A DNA stretch of 64,000 nt from Clostridiales bacterium UBA1758. Its GTDB lineage: Bacteria; Bacillota; Clostridia; Oscillospirales; UBA1758. The DNA is taken from assembly GCA_002315595.1 (NCBI GenBank), contig DCHG01000067.1, forward strand, positions 5,844 through 69,843, written 5' to 3'. A program made the translations under genes and the position numbers. The notes beneath the pieces were generated by a model. That model was given only the letters and a program-made list of their open reading frames with translations, searched no databases and was not told the DNA's origin. Shown here one piece after another: positions 24,777 to 33,767 of this stretch (position 1 is the first letter of the stretch; every line of letters starts with the position of its first letter).

Positions 24777-26411
24777 TCAGTTTTCAATCTGGGTTTCCAC
24801 AAGGCTTTTGCCACAGTATTTTTCACGCAGACGCGGCTTTTCGATTTTTCCCGTTGGATTGCGGGGCACTTTGTCGAAAATGATACGACGCGGACGTTTG
24901 TAACGCGGAAGCGGCGTGCAGAAGTCAAAAATATCTTCTTCGGTGCAACGGCATCCGGGTTTGAGTTCAATGATCGCAGCGGCAATTTCACCCAAACGGT
25001 GATCGGGCAGACCGATGACCGCAACATCCTTGATATTGTCGTTGGAACGAAGGAAGTCCTCAATCTGAACGGGGTAGAGGTTTTCACCGCCGGTGATGAT
25101 GACGTCCTTTTTGCGGTCGACGAGGTAGATAAATCCGTCCTCATCCTCACGCGCCATGTCGCCAGTGAAAAGCCAACCGTCATGAAGAACGGCGGCGGTG
25201 GCGACGGGATCGTTGTAGTAGCAGGTCATGACGCCCGGACCGAAGACCGCAAGTTCGCCGACTTCGCCACGGGGCACGGTTTGACCGCGTTCATCGACGA
25301 TCTTTGCCTGCCAACCGTAACCCGGCTTGCCGATGGCACCGACCTTGTGTATATTTTCCACACCGAGGTGGACGCAGCCCGGACCGATAGATTCGGACAG
25401 ACCGTAGTTGGTATCGTACTGATGATGCGGGAAGACCTTCTGCCAGCGGTGGATCAGACTCGGCGGAACGGGTTGTGCACCGATGTGCATCAAACGCCAC
25501 TGCGAAAGTTCATAATCCGCAAGTTTGATGTCACCGCGGTCAATGGCGTCGAGAATATCCTGCGCCCACGGGACAAGAAGCCATACGATGGTGCAATGTT
25601 CCTTGGACACGGTTTCGATGATGAGTTCCGGCTTGATACCTCGAAGCAGGACGGATTTTGCACCGACGAGGAAACTTCCGAACCAGTGCATTTTTGCGCC
25701 GGTGTGATAAAGCGGCGGAATGCAGAGGAAGACGTCGTCCTTCGTCTGTCCGTGATGCTTGTTTTCGGTGATACAGGAGGACATCAGGCTGGTGTGATTG
25801 TGCAGGATCGCCTTCGGGAATCCCGTCGTGCCGGAAGAAAAATAGATCGCCGCATCGTCGTCGTCGGTGATTTTGACATCCGGTGCATGGGACGAACAGA
25901 ATTTGGTCAGATTGTCGTAACTCTCGGCGAAACTCGGGCAATCTTCGCCCGCGTACATGCAGAGAAAGCGGCGTTTGAAGCCGTCGGCAATAGACTCGAC
26001 ACGACCGATAAATTCCGGTCCGAAGACAAGTCCGTCACATTCGGCGAGTTTGAGGCAGTATTTGATTTCGTCGGAGGTGTAGCGATAGTTCATCGGGACG
26101 ACAACTGCGCCGGAACGAAGGATCCCGAAATAGATCGGCAGCCATTCCAGACAGTTCATCAGCAAAACGGCGACTTTTTTACCTTTTCCGATGCCACGCG
26201 TCAAAAGAAGGTTGGCAAAACGACTTGCCTTGATGTCAAATTCCTTCCATGTCATTTCACGGCGCCAATGGTCGGAGGGGTTGCCTTCGATGAGTTCAAA
26301 TTCACGCCATGTGACCTTGCGGTGGTCTTCGCTTTCCGGGTTTATTTCAACAAGACTTACGTCATCGCCGTAAAGTTCGGCGTTTTTCGCAAGAATTTCG
26401 GTGATCGGCAT
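24777..26411 (-). CDS. AMP-forming acyl-CoA synthetase
   Basis: A 544-residue cytosolic enzyme that activates a carboxylate with ATP to an acyl-adenylate and then to a CoA thioester. The start at 26411 (MPITEILAKNAEL) has GGGAGG 8 bases upstream. The AMP-binding motif is IYFSSGTTGFPKAILHNH; YGLSES, DGWLFTGDMARED, VDRKKDVIITGGENLYP and the C-terminal PTGKIEK lysine motif are intact. Residues 33-58 contain two similar copies of a VTWREFE/MTWKEFD segment separated by a 16-residue insert. Chain-length preference is not predictable. Confidence 0.92.
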   Translation of the reverse strand: MPITEILAKNAELYGDDVSLVEINPESEDHRKVTWREFELIEGNPSDHWRREMTWKEFDIKASRFANLLLTRGIGKGKKVAVLLMNCLEWLPIYFGILRSGAVVVPMNYRYTSDEIKYCLKLAECDGLVFGPEFIGRVESIADGFKRRFLCMYAGEDCPSFAESYDNLTKFCSSHAPDVKITDDDDAAIYFSSGTTGFPKAILHNHTSLMSSCITENKHHGQTKDDVFLCIPPLYHTGAKMHWFGSFLVGAKSVLLRGIKPELIIETVSKEHCTIVWLLVPWAQDILDAIDRGDIKLADYELSQWRLMHIGAQPVPPSLIHRWQKVFPHHQYDTNYGLSESIGPGCVHLGVENIHKVGAIGKPGYGWQAKIVDERGQTVPRGEVGELAVFGPGVMTCYYNDPVATAAVLHDGWLFTGDMAREDEDGFIYLVDRKKDVIITGGENLYPVQIEDFLRSNDNIKDVAVIGLPDHRLGEIAAAIIELKPGCRCTEEDIFDFCTPLPRYKRPRRIIFDKVPRNPTGKIEKPRLREKYCGKSLVETQIEN

Positions 26412-26464
26412 GATGGGTTCCTCCCTGATTGAAGTTTTCAAGATATGAAAATGTATATTTAATA

Positions 26465-26492
26465 ATTATACCATTATTTCATAAATAAACAA
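26465..26492 (-). promoter_or_regulatory. SigA-type promoter of the acyl-CoA synthetase/phosphodiesterase pair
   Basis: TTGTTT (26487-26492), a 16-bp spacer and TATAAT (26465-26470) on the minus strand. Confidence 0.68.
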
Positions 26493-26538
26493 GCGTTTTT
26501 TGCATATTCCACGAAAAACACCATTAGAACTTTGGTGC

Positions 26539-26567
26539 TTGCCGAAATCCGACGCAAATGATATAAT
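26539..26567 (+). promoter_or_regulatory. SigA-type promoter of the YbaK-type gene
   Basis: TTGCCG (26539-26544), a 17-bp spacer and TATAAT (26562-26567). Confidence 0.75.
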
Positions 26568-26595
26568 TTGAACACCGCAGAAATTGGAGGCAACC

Positions 26596-27069
26596 ATGAC
26601 AAAGACAAATGCGATGCGACTGTTGGAAGCCGCGTCGATCGAATTTGAAACAGCCGAATACGAATACGACGAAGCCGATCTTTCTGGCGTTCACGCCGCG
26701 AAAGCCCTCGGACTGCCGCCGGAGCAGATATTCAAAACGCTTGTCGCAAGAGGGGATAAAACGGGACTGCTCGTGTTCTGCATCCCCGTGGCAGAGGAAC
26801 TTGACCTGAAAAAAGCCGCGACCGTTTCGGGCAATAAAAAGGTTGAAATGATCCATGTGAAGGAATTGATCGGTCTGACGGGATATATCCGCGGCGGATG
26901 TTCGCCCATCGGGATGAAGAAAAAATACCCGACGTTCATCGACGAAACGGCGATCCTTTTTGAACGGATCGGCGTCAGTGCGGGCGCACGCGGATGTCAG
27001 ATGTTGCTTGCACCCGATGATTTGATTGATTATGTTTACGCCACGCCGACGGATCTCACGGTCGGCTGA
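26596..27069 (+). CDS. ybaK: YbaK/EbsC-type aminoacyl-tRNA deacylase
   Basis: A 157-residue trans-editing protein of the YbaK family, which hydrolyses mischarged Cys-tRNA(Pro). The start is the ATG at 26596 after TTGGAGG; an in-frame TTG twelve bases earlier overlaps that site. Conserved elements include the catalytic Lys region (EQIFKTLVARGD), CIPVAEELDLKKAATVSG and GYIRGGCSPIGMKKKYPTFID, with a late GARGCQMLLAPDDLI. It has its own promoter and terminator. Confidence 0.93.
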   Translation: MTKTNAMRLLEAASIEFETAEYEYDEADLSGVHAAKALGLPPEQIFKTLVARGDKTGLLVFCIPVAEELDLKKAATVSGNKKVEMIHVKELIGLTGYIRGGCSPIGMKKKYPTFIDETAILFERIGVSAGARGCQMLLAPDDLIDYVYATPTDLTVG

Positions 27070-27107
27070 AAAAAGCGGGGTGATCCTGACGGACCCCCCC
27101 GCTTTTT
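27069..27107. terminator. Bidirectional terminator after ybaK and the seven-gene glycan operon
   Basis: AAAAGCGGGG and CCCCGCTTTT pair around a 16-base loop, with A/T tracts on both sides. It also closes the long minus-strand operon that ends at 27113. Confidence 0.85.
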
Positions 27108-27112
27108 GTATC

Positions 27113-28975
27113 TTATTTTAAAACCCAACATTCCAATTCGCCGGGACCGCGGTTACACCATGCGTAGTACGGAACGGCGGTGAACCCCTCTTTTTTACGT
27201 GCGGGACGGTATTCGCGGTAAAGTTCGTCGCCCCATTCGCGTCTGGTTCCGTTGAAGGTGATGACGGTCACGCCGCCGAGGAGATCTTTTTCGTAATGAC
27301 TGTGGAAATTCGGGTACTGCGCGATACGGATATCGGCGAGATTTTTGCCGTTGTCGACTTCTTCTAAACAATAGACCAACGGGCCGCGCTTGATGGCGAC
27401 ACGACCGCAGTCGTCCGCAACCTGCGGATTGGCCTCAATCATGCGGATGCGCATCGGCAGGTCGATTTCGATCACATCGCCGTTTTCCCATTTACGGTCA
27501 AAATAGGCATAGCCCTTTTCGATCCGATCGGGAATAGAGCCCTTGAAGCGGACAGTGGGCGCATCACACCACGCGGGAATGCGGAACGCAAGCGTCGCCT
27601 GAACGGGCTCTTTTGCGGAAATGACTACACGGATCTTACCGTTGTCGGGGTAGCGGGTGGACTGTGTCAGCGAAAGTGTTTTGCCGTTCAAATTGAATTT
27701 TGCACGGGAAGCACCGTAGAGGTGAACAAAAATGCTACTTTCGTCGGAACTGTAATAGTATCGGCCGATATTTGTGATCGTGCGAAGTATATTCGGAGGA
27801 CAGCAGGAGCAGCCGAAGAGTTTTATGCGTTCGATCGGACGGGACGATGCGCCGCAGGCATGCATGAATTCGAGGTTTTCGGGCTTCTGCTCCAAGGGAT
27901 TTTCATAGTAGAATTTTTCGCCGTCAAGGGAAATTCCCGCAAGCGCGCCGTTGAACAGTTGAAGTTCAAGCATATCACCGAAGCGACCGTCCGGGTCGGC
28001 ATTCAGAATGCGCTGAGCAAGCATCGCCATTGCAATACTGGCGCAGGTTTCGGTATAGGCTTCGAAGTTCGGCAAATGATAGTCGGGGCCGAAGGCCTCG
28101 CCGTGCTTCATGTTACCTGTTCCGCCGGTGACGTACATCTTTTTTGTCATAGCGTTGAGCGCCGTGCGTTCGCAGGCGGCGAGCAGTGCGTCGTCATTGT
28201 ATTCTTTCGCGAGATCCGCGGCGGCGCAGAAAAGATATCCATAGCGGACACAGTGTCCTTCTGCGCTCTGCTGATCGCGTACAGGCGCCTGATCCTGTGC
28301 GTAACGCGGGTCGAAGTTGAAAAAGTCGAAATAGGCATCTTCGTGTACGCCACGCTCGTCGATGAAGTGCTTTGAAAGTTCAAGGTAGCGCTTTTCGCCC
28401 GTCGCGTGATAGAGTCTGACAAGGGCAAGTTCAATCTCTTCATGACCGGGGGTACGGAATTTTGCCGAAGGATCGGTCACAAAAACGCGTTCGATGAGGT
28501 CGGCATAACGGCACATCAGTTTCAAAAAGCGATCCTTTCCCGTTGCCTCATAGTAGGCGACGGCGGCTTCGATCAGGTGTCCCGCACAGTAGAGTTCATG
28601 ATTTTGGCGAACGGTAAAACGATTGGAAAACTCGACGGTTTGGTAATAAGTGTTGAAATAACCCTCGTCGGTCATTCCGCGTTCGATATTGTCAATGATT
28701 GCTTCGATCTTTTGTTCAATATCGGGGTTTTTGCGGTAATAAAACGAATACGCGGCACCCTCGATCCATTTTGCGGTGTCGGAATCAAAGAAAATATGCA
28801 GCGGATTCGAATCCCCGGTGCGCCAATGGAGTTCCGTTGCGGTGATCCTGCCGGATTCGGAAAAACGGTCGTAGACGGCGTTAAGGGAGGATTCTGCAAC
28901 GGTGGCCTGCCATTTTTTCCAAAAACCCCCGGTGATATGGATGTCGGCATTTGAGATGTTTTTGCACTGTTTCAT
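27113..28975 (-). CDS. GH127-family beta-L-arabinofuranosidase
   Basis: A 620-residue (alpha/alpha)6-barrel enzyme with C-terminal beta-sandwich, without signal peptide. The zinc and catalytic Cys/Glu set described for Bifidobacterium HypBA1 is recognisable: Glu293 in HGEAFG, Glu309 and Cys311 in TETCAS, and Cys391/Cys392 in GCSCCPPNILRTI. Cys391 would be the unusual cysteine nucleophile. The 16-residue spacing between Glu293 and Glu309 equals that in HypBA1. It is the last gene of a seven-gene operon and probably removes arabinofuranosyl units, although DUF1680 relatives can act on other furanosides. Confidence 0.9.
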   Translation of the reverse strand: MKQCKNISNADIHITGGFWKKWQATVAESSLNAVYDRFSESGRITATELHWRTGDSNPLHIFFDSDTAKWIEGAAYSFYYRKNPDIEQKIEAIIDNIERGMTDEGYFNTYYQTVEFSNRFTVRQNHELYCAGHLIEAAVAYYEATGKDRFLKLMCRYADLIERVFVTDPSAKFRTPGHEEIELALVRLYHATGEKRYLELSKHFIDERGVHEDAYFDFFNFDPRYAQDQAPVRDQQSAEGHCVRYGYLFCAAADLAKEYNDDALLAACERTALNAMTKKMYVTGGTGNMKHGEAFGPDYHLPNFEAYTETCASIAMAMLAQRILNADPDGRFGDMLELQLFNGALAGISLDGEKFYYENPLEQKPENLEFMHACGASSRPIERIKLFGCSCCPPNILRTITNIGRYYYSSDESSIFVHLYGASRAKFNLNGKTLSLTQSTRYPDNGKIRVVISAKEPVQATLAFRIPAWCDAPTVRFKGSIPDRIEKGYAYFDRKWENGDVIEIDLPMRIRMIEANPQVADDCGRVAIKRGPLVYCLEEVDNGKNLADIRIAQYPNFHSHYEKDLLGGVTVITFNGTRREWGDELYREYRPARKKEGFTAVPYYAWCNRGPGELECWVLK

Positions 28976-28985
28976 GTAGTTTTCC

Positions 28986-30914
28986 TCATTTCATAAATAA
29001 AATAACCGGTTCCTGCGTCCATGCAGGAGTATCGAGCGTATAGAGGTCTCCTTCGCGGGTGAAGTTTACCGGGATGCGTTTGCCGCCCGGCGTCATTTTT
29101 TCGATTGAGGTGAAGTCGAGGTCGCTTTTCAGGGTGATTTTTTCGATCGGATCGAGGCTGATATTGATAAACGAACAGAAAAGCGTCCCGTCGGGGAGAT
29201 CACCGACGCGCAAATTGACATCGAGATCGTCGGGGTAGTAGACGGGCAGGTCGCTGAACTGTTTCAGCAGACGAATGAATTGCTTTTTTCGCGTTTCGGA
29301 AAGGAAGGAAAATTCGAAATACACGAAATCCGTCAAAGGTGTGCCGCAGAAAACGATGCTCGTACCGCCGAGTGAATTTCGATATACCGTACAGGCGGGA
29401 AACAACGGGTAACTTTCGACGCCGTCTTTGAGATGATAGTTGAGTGAATCGACGATGACGGTGTCATCCACGGGGACGAGTTCGAAAAGATCTTTTTGGC
29501 GTGGAAGATTGATTTCGTCCACTCGCTCGCCCGTGACATTTTCACCCTTCCATGGGCGAACGGTGACGCCCGTGTATGCACCGAGACCGCGTTGATTGAT
29601 CGCATCGGCGGCTTTTGCGGAAAGAATGACCGTTCCGCGAAGCATTTCGGTCAGTTCTTCGTCGGAAAAATCACCCGGAGTGGGTGCATCAATGAGTGCC
29701 GTACCGCCGGATTTTTCGGAAAAGTAGAATGGCAGACCGAAACGGTCGAAAACACAACGGAACCAGCCGTTTTCGGCACTTGCGGGCTCATATGGATCGT
29801 CGTAATTGAAGTCGAGCACACTTGGCAACGGCACACGGCACCCACGCCATTTGATCGTGGGAACGAGTTTGGCAAGCGCATTGTAAAATCCGGCGTTTTC
29901 GCCGAGTTTTTTGCGGTAGCCTTTTCCGCTGGCTGGCTCGTATGAGGTCAAACGCGTGATCCAATGCTTTGCACCGTCAAGACCTTCGAGGATCGAGGCG
30001 GTGAAATGCACATGAAGCGACTGTGCGCTTGTTGAGTATCGGTTTTGAGGGCAGGTGTCGGTTTCGGCGAGATAAACATCCGCCTTGTTTGCGGCGAGAT
30101 GTGCCTGCACAGCGGCACGGTACATCGAGCGATAGCCGAGTTCACGCGTGGAATTCGGCGTATAGCGACCATTGTTCAGGCGGAGGATCGACGGATTGCC
30201 CTTGCCCGCTAAAATTTCGGCAATATCGCCGCAGGTTTCGATCCCGACGATGCAGAAAGCGCCCTGGATTTTGGGATCGACCGAATCAATTCCCTCACGC
30301 ATGGCGTGCGCACCTTCAAGTAGCGAGTCGTGTTCAACGGCTTCGTAAATTTTCGTCAATTTCTCATTGCGCTTGGAGGCGTGACGGTGCTTGACGATGT
30401 CAAAAAGTTCCTCACGGGTGAGATTTTCACCGCTTCGACGGTTAAATTCCGCCATGTGAAGCGGGCAGGCGCAACCGAAATCCCAGTTGGAAAGCATACG
30501 GAAATCGTCGTCGACCATAATTACCGATGGATGATGGCTTGCAATCGTGGCAAAGGAGGAACGCAGATATTCCTGCATTTCCTTGTCAAACGGGCAGGCA
30601 CGGGCAAGACGGGTGCCCGTGCTGAGTCCGATGTAGTGCTGAAAGCCGAAATCCTTGTCAAGCGGATAGCCGTGACCGATGGTACACTGAACGAGGATTC
30701 CGCATGGGACGCCCGCAGGTTCGAGAATGGCGCGGTATTTGTCGAAAACGGCACATTCGATGGCGGCTTTGTCAATGGCGGGGATGCCTTCCGGCACGAG
30801 GCGGATCATAAACAGCGGGGTGTCGGCAACACCGGAATTGCATTGTTCGATGATGTCGGCGCAGATTTCTTCGATATGATCGCGGTAAAGTGGCATAATG
30901 GAATAGAGATACAT
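28986..30914 (-). CDS. Putative glycoside hydrolase, multi-domain, family not recognised
   Basis: A 642-residue cytosolic protein. The N-terminal 350 residues read like a TIM barrel (LFMIRLVPEGIP, VIMVDDDFRMLSNWDFG, ADVYLAETDTCPQN, HFTASILEGLDGAKHW). A middle segment (about 350-480: FSDEELTEMLRGTVILSAKAAD) resembles the trimerisation/amidotransferase-like domain of GH42 enzymes, and the last 90 residues are beta-rich. This layout resembles a divergent beta-galactosidase, but no family signature was confirmed. Candidate acids are in the VDDD and AETD motifs. It lies between GH127 and the acyltransferase pair in the same operon. Confidence 0.72.
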   Translation of the reverse strand: MYLYSIMPLYRDHIEEICADIIEQCNSGVADTPLFMIRLVPEGIPAIDKAAIECAVFDKYRAILEPAGVPCGILVQCTIGHGYPLDKDFGFQHYIGLSTGTRLARACPFDKEMQEYLRSSFATIASHHPSVIMVDDDFRMLSNWDFGCACPLHMAEFNRRSGENLTREELFDIVKHRHASKRNEKLTKIYEAVEHDSLLEGAHAMREGIDSVDPKIQGAFCIVGIETCGDIAEILAGKGNPSILRLNNGRYTPNSTRELGYRSMYRAAVQAHLAANKADVYLAETDTCPQNRYSTSAQSLHVHFTASILEGLDGAKHWITRLTSYEPASGKGYRKKLGENAGFYNALAKLVPTIKWRGCRVPLPSVLDFNYDDPYEPASAENGWFRCVFDRFGLPFYFSEKSGGTALIDAPTPGDFSDEELTEMLRGTVILSAKAADAINQRGLGAYTGVTVRPWKGENVTGERVDEINLPRQKDLFELVPVDDTVIVDSLNYHLKDGVESYPLFPACTVYRNSLGGTSIVFCGTPLTDFVYFEFSFLSETRKKQFIRLLKQFSDLPVYYPDDLDVNLRVGDLPDGTLFCSFINISLDPIEKITLKSDLDFTSIEKMTPGGKRIPVNFTREGDLYTLDTPAWTQEPVILFMK

Positions 30915-30935
30915 GGCGTTCCTCCGTTGATGTAA

Positions 30936-31760
30936 TTAAAGTCGAATAATTCCGAGTGCGGTTCCAAGGACTCCGCCCTCGGCGAGGTACTTTGCGGCGT
31001 TGCGTTGCAAAGAGGTGTTTTGCGGATAGGGACCGCCCACGGGCACGCCGCGTCCGAAGATCCATCCCATACCGTCCTTGGTGTCGTCATAGACACGAAG
31101 GATCTCGAATTCATTTTGGAATTTGAGAATGTTTGAATTTTCGCCCAGTAATTTTTTCAGCGACGGATGCAGTAGCCATGAATGGCAGTAGATCAGTTTG
31201 ATGTCACGGTCAAAATACTCTTTGAAAAAACCGGGTGCAACGGCGAAGGCTTCACGGACTTCGTCGATGTTCAGATCTTTGCCTTCGGGGATGTGAACGG
31301 TGAGCGTATCTGAGCCGTAGGGAACGCCCGGAACTTCAAAATCAAGCGGTAACGGCGCAAATTTCAGCCGTCCGATGCGGAACATCATCGACTTCACATG
31401 GTAAAAAAGCCACTCGTGATTGTGAATTCCGAATTGACCGTTAATTTTTCGGCAATTTTTGAATTGCAGGGCGAGGTCGCCGACGGAATCCCAAAAGATC
31501 TTTTCTGGAATTCCGCGAACACGAAACGCCTCATGTTGCATCGGGACGAGATTGACCGCAACGAGGTAGTTGATCTCATACTGCGTCAGACCGGTCTTTT
31601 TTTCAATTTCGGGCAGAATCAGCCCGTACGCCTTGATGTCGCCCACAAACATCGGAGCGAGCGTTTCATAATACGGCGCAAGTAGTTGATATTTCGCTTT
31701 GTCGATCAGTGGAAGCCCGATTTTTGCGCAAACGGAGTCGAATTTCTGTTTTGAAAGCAT
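30936..31760 (-). CDS. Acyltransferase-domain protein, GNAT_C type (copy 1)
   Basis: A 274-residue protein of the NAT_N/GNAT_C two-domain type found near sugar genes in Firmicutes. The N-terminal domain is helical (PYYETLAPMFVGDIKAYG, EINYLVAVNLVPMQHEA). The C-terminal domain has LTVHIPEGKDLNIDEVREAF, YCHSWLLHPSLKKLLGENSN and ILKFQNEFEI, matching the characteristic CHSWLLxPxL signature. It aligns without gaps over its full length with the next gene upstream. The reaction is unproven; an acyl transfer to a sugar is inferred from the fold and neighbours. Confidence 0.8.
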   Translation of the reverse strand: MLSKQKFDSVCAKIGLPLIDKAKYQLLAPYYETLAPMFVGDIKAYGLILPEIEKKTGLTQYEINYLVAVNLVPMQHEAFRVRGIPEKIFWDSVGDLALQFKNCRKINGQFGIHNHEWLFYHVKSMMFRIGRLKFAPLPLDFEVPGVPYGSDTLTVHIPEGKDLNIDEVREAFAVAPGFFKEYFDRDIKLIYCHSWLLHPSLKKLLGENSNILKFQNEFEILRVYDDTKDGMGWIFGRGVPVGGPYPQNTSLQRNAAKYLAEGGVLGTALGIIRL

Positions 31761-31785
31761 AAATAACTCCTTTTCTATCGGTGTT

Positions 31786-32610
31786 TCACAGACGGATCAC
31801 GCCGCCTGCGGTGCCGATCTTACCGCCGTTTTCGAGGTATTTCGCAGTGTTGCGGCGAAGTGTGGTATCCAACGGATACGGACCTTCGACGGGTGCGGTG
31901 CGACCGAAGATCCACGGGATCGCGTGTTCTGCGGTGTTGTTGATCGAGATGATCTCGAACTCCTTTTGGAACTTCACGATGTTGGAGTCGGGACCGAGAT
32001 TGTCCTGAAGCGAAGGATGAAGAAGCCACGAATGGCAGTGTAGCAATTTGATGTCGCGGTCGAAATACTTTTTGAAGAATTCCGGGGCGGCGGCAATGGA
32101 CGCACGGACATCCTCGATTTTGAGATCCTTGTCCTGCGGAATATGTATGGCGAGGGAGTCTACGCCCATTTTGTAACCGGGAACCTCAAAATCCAGCGGC
32201 ATCGGTGCAAATTCAAGGCGATTGATGCGGAAAATATCGCTTTTGAGATGATTATACATCCACCAGTAGTTGTAAATGCCGAATTGTTTGCGTTCGTTGG
32301 CGCAGTTGTCGAACCAAATCTTCAACACCGTGAAAGTGTCGTGGAAGATCTTTTCGGGGATTCCGCGCAGGTGATAGGCTTCGTGCGCCATCGGAACGAG
32401 ATTGATACCGACAAGATAGATGATTTCATACTCGGTCAACCCGGAGTTTTCGGCGATCTCGGGAAGTATTTTTTGAAACGCGTCGATATCGCCCAAATAC
32501 ATTGGGGCGAGCATTTCATAGTAAGGTTCAAGTTTTGTGTATTTCGTTTCGTCGATGGTCGGAATGTCGAATTCGGCGCAGATCGAATCAAATTCGCGTT
32601 TTGAAATCAT
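31786..32610 (-). CDS. Acyltransferase-domain protein, GNAT_C type (copy 2)
   Basis: A 274-residue paralogue of the following gene, identical in length. It shares long blocks such as PYYEMLAPMYLGDIDAF, APMPLDFEVPG, YFDRDIKLLHCHSWLLHPSL and the C-terminal IRL, and also keeps a SNIVKFQKEFEI block. More than half of the residues look identical. The pair arose by tandem duplication and has since diverged, especially around residues 105-125 and 235-250, which suggests two different acceptors. It is the fourth gene of the operon. Confidence 0.8.
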   Translation of the reverse strand: MISKREFDSICAEFDIPTIDETKYTKLEPYYEMLAPMYLGDIDAFQKILPEIAENSGLTEYEIIYLVGINLVPMAHEAYHLRGIPEKIFHDTFTVLKIWFDNCANERKQFGIYNYWWMYNHLKSDIFRINRLEFAPMPLDFEVPGYKMGVDSLAIHIPQDKDLKIEDVRASIAAAPEFFKKYFDRDIKLLHCHSWLLHPSLQDNLGPDSNIVKFQKEFEIISINNTAEHAIPWIFGRTAPVEGPYPLDTTLRRNTAKYLENGGKIGTAGGVIRL

Positions 32611-32625
32611 GGTCGTCGATTCCTT

Positions 32626-32874
32626 TCAAAGAAAATAATAAGATACGGCAATGCCGATGGCGGTACCCACGAACAGCGAAAGAAGATAGGGCATGAATTT
32701 CACCGAACGACGGATCCCGCCGTGATGCCTAGCAATCTTCAAAGCCTCCGCTACGATCGTATCACGCGTGACGGAAGGATCACAATCGTCGCGCAGGATA
32801 AAGATCGCCTGCTCAAAGATGCTCCCGCGTGGGGGCTTGATCATAAAAACTTTTTTTGCACATTTGTTTTCCAT
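32626..32874 (-). CDS. Small membrane protein of unknown function
   Basis: An 82-residue protein with a start at 32874 (GAGGTG five bases upstream). The soluble N-terminal part carries VFMIKPPRGSIFEQAIFILR and a DCDPSVTRDTIVAEALKIA helix. A single C-terminal membrane helix (about residues 61-81) would leave the main part in the cytoplasm, as in tail-anchored proteins. It lies 15 bases before the acyltransferase pair. No function is known; its position in the operon may be incidental. Confidence 0.75.
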   Translation of the reverse strand: MENKCAKKVFMIKPPRGSIFEQAIFILRDDCDPSVTRDTIVAEALKIARHHGGIRRSVKFMPYLLSLFVGTAIGIAVSYYFL

Positions 32875-32918
32875 ATCCACACCTCACCGATGTGGATAGT
32901 TTTCCCGATCGCGGCTGA

Positions 32919-33767
32919 TTATATACCGTCGGGGACGGCACCGCGCATGGAACAGACCAATGCACCGCGTTGGTTGCCTTTTTCGGCGGCACGAACGGCG
33001 TCGCGTGTGCGAAGATATTCGTCGATGAACGCCGCACAGAAGGCATCACCCGCACCGATGGTGTCGACCACGGTGACCTTTGCGGTCTGCGCGACAAAGG
33101 TCGCCTTTCCGTCGGAAGCGACGGTGCAACCCTTTCCGCCCTCGGTGACGACGACGGCGTCCACGTTAAAATCTTTTTTGACGGCGGCGGAGAATTCCGC
33201 GGCATCCATTTCGCGCCCATACAAGCGCGTGGGTATGAGGAGAAGTTCTTCGTCGTTGAACTTGACGATATTTGATGCGGCAAAGGAACGCTCCAACATA
33301 TCGGCGGGATAAAAGTCACGGCGGATATTGACGTCGTAAACGATCAGTCCGAAGCGACCGAGACAGAGGGCGGCGCCGAGAGCCTTGGATGAAACGGGAT
33401 TCATTTGCGCAAGGGAACCGAAGCAGAGTGCATCATAGTCCTTCGCGGGATTTTTCGCCGGAATATAGTCATATGCGGCGTTGTCGTCAAAGGCGTAGGT
33501 CGCACTGCCCGAAGCATTGAGTGTGCAGACGGCGGTGCCGGTATTGCGTCCCGGAAGGACGGAAACGAGGTCGGTATTCACGCCGAGTTTGACGCAGTAT
33601 GCGAGTGATTCTCGACCGAGTTCGTCATCGCCGACGGCGGAAATGATATGACTGTCGCAGCCGAGTTTGGCGAGGTGTGCCGCAACATTGAACGGGGCAC
33701 CGCCAATCTTTTTTTCGTTGCCGATGATATCCCAAAGAAGTTCGCCAAAGCATAGGGTTTTACTCAT
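32919..33767 (-). CDS. PfkB-family carbohydrate kinase
   Basis: A 282-residue cytosolic sugar kinase. The N-terminal signature GGAPFNVAAHLAKLG and the C-terminal anion-hole/catalytic motif DTIGAGDAFCAAF (with the catalytic Asp) are both intact, as is VVVTEGGKGCTV. It most resembles fructokinases (CFGELLWDIIG at the start). The ATG overlaps the stop of the dehydrogenase gene upstream. In the operon it would phosphorylate the sugar released or oxidised by the other enzymes. Confidence 0.92.
   Translation of the reverse strand: MSKTLCFGELLWDIIGNEKKIGGAPFNVAAHLAKLGCDSHIISAVGDDELGRESLAYCVKLGVNTDLVSVLPGRNTGTAVCTLNASGSATYAFDDNAAYDYIPAKNPAKDYDALCFGSLAQMNPVSSKALGAALCLGRFGLIVYDVNIRRDFYPADMLERSFAASNIVKFNDEELLLIPTRLYGREMDAAEFSAAVKKDFNVDAVVVTEGGKGCTVASDGKATFVAQTAKVTVVDTIGAGDAFCAAFIDEYLRTRDAVRAAEKGNQRGALVCSMRGAVPDGI

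Noticed and set aside
24999..26432. A 477-codon open frame on the plus strand.
   Set aside because: It is the antisense shadow of the acyl-CoA synthetase, has no ribosome site, and shows no family motif.
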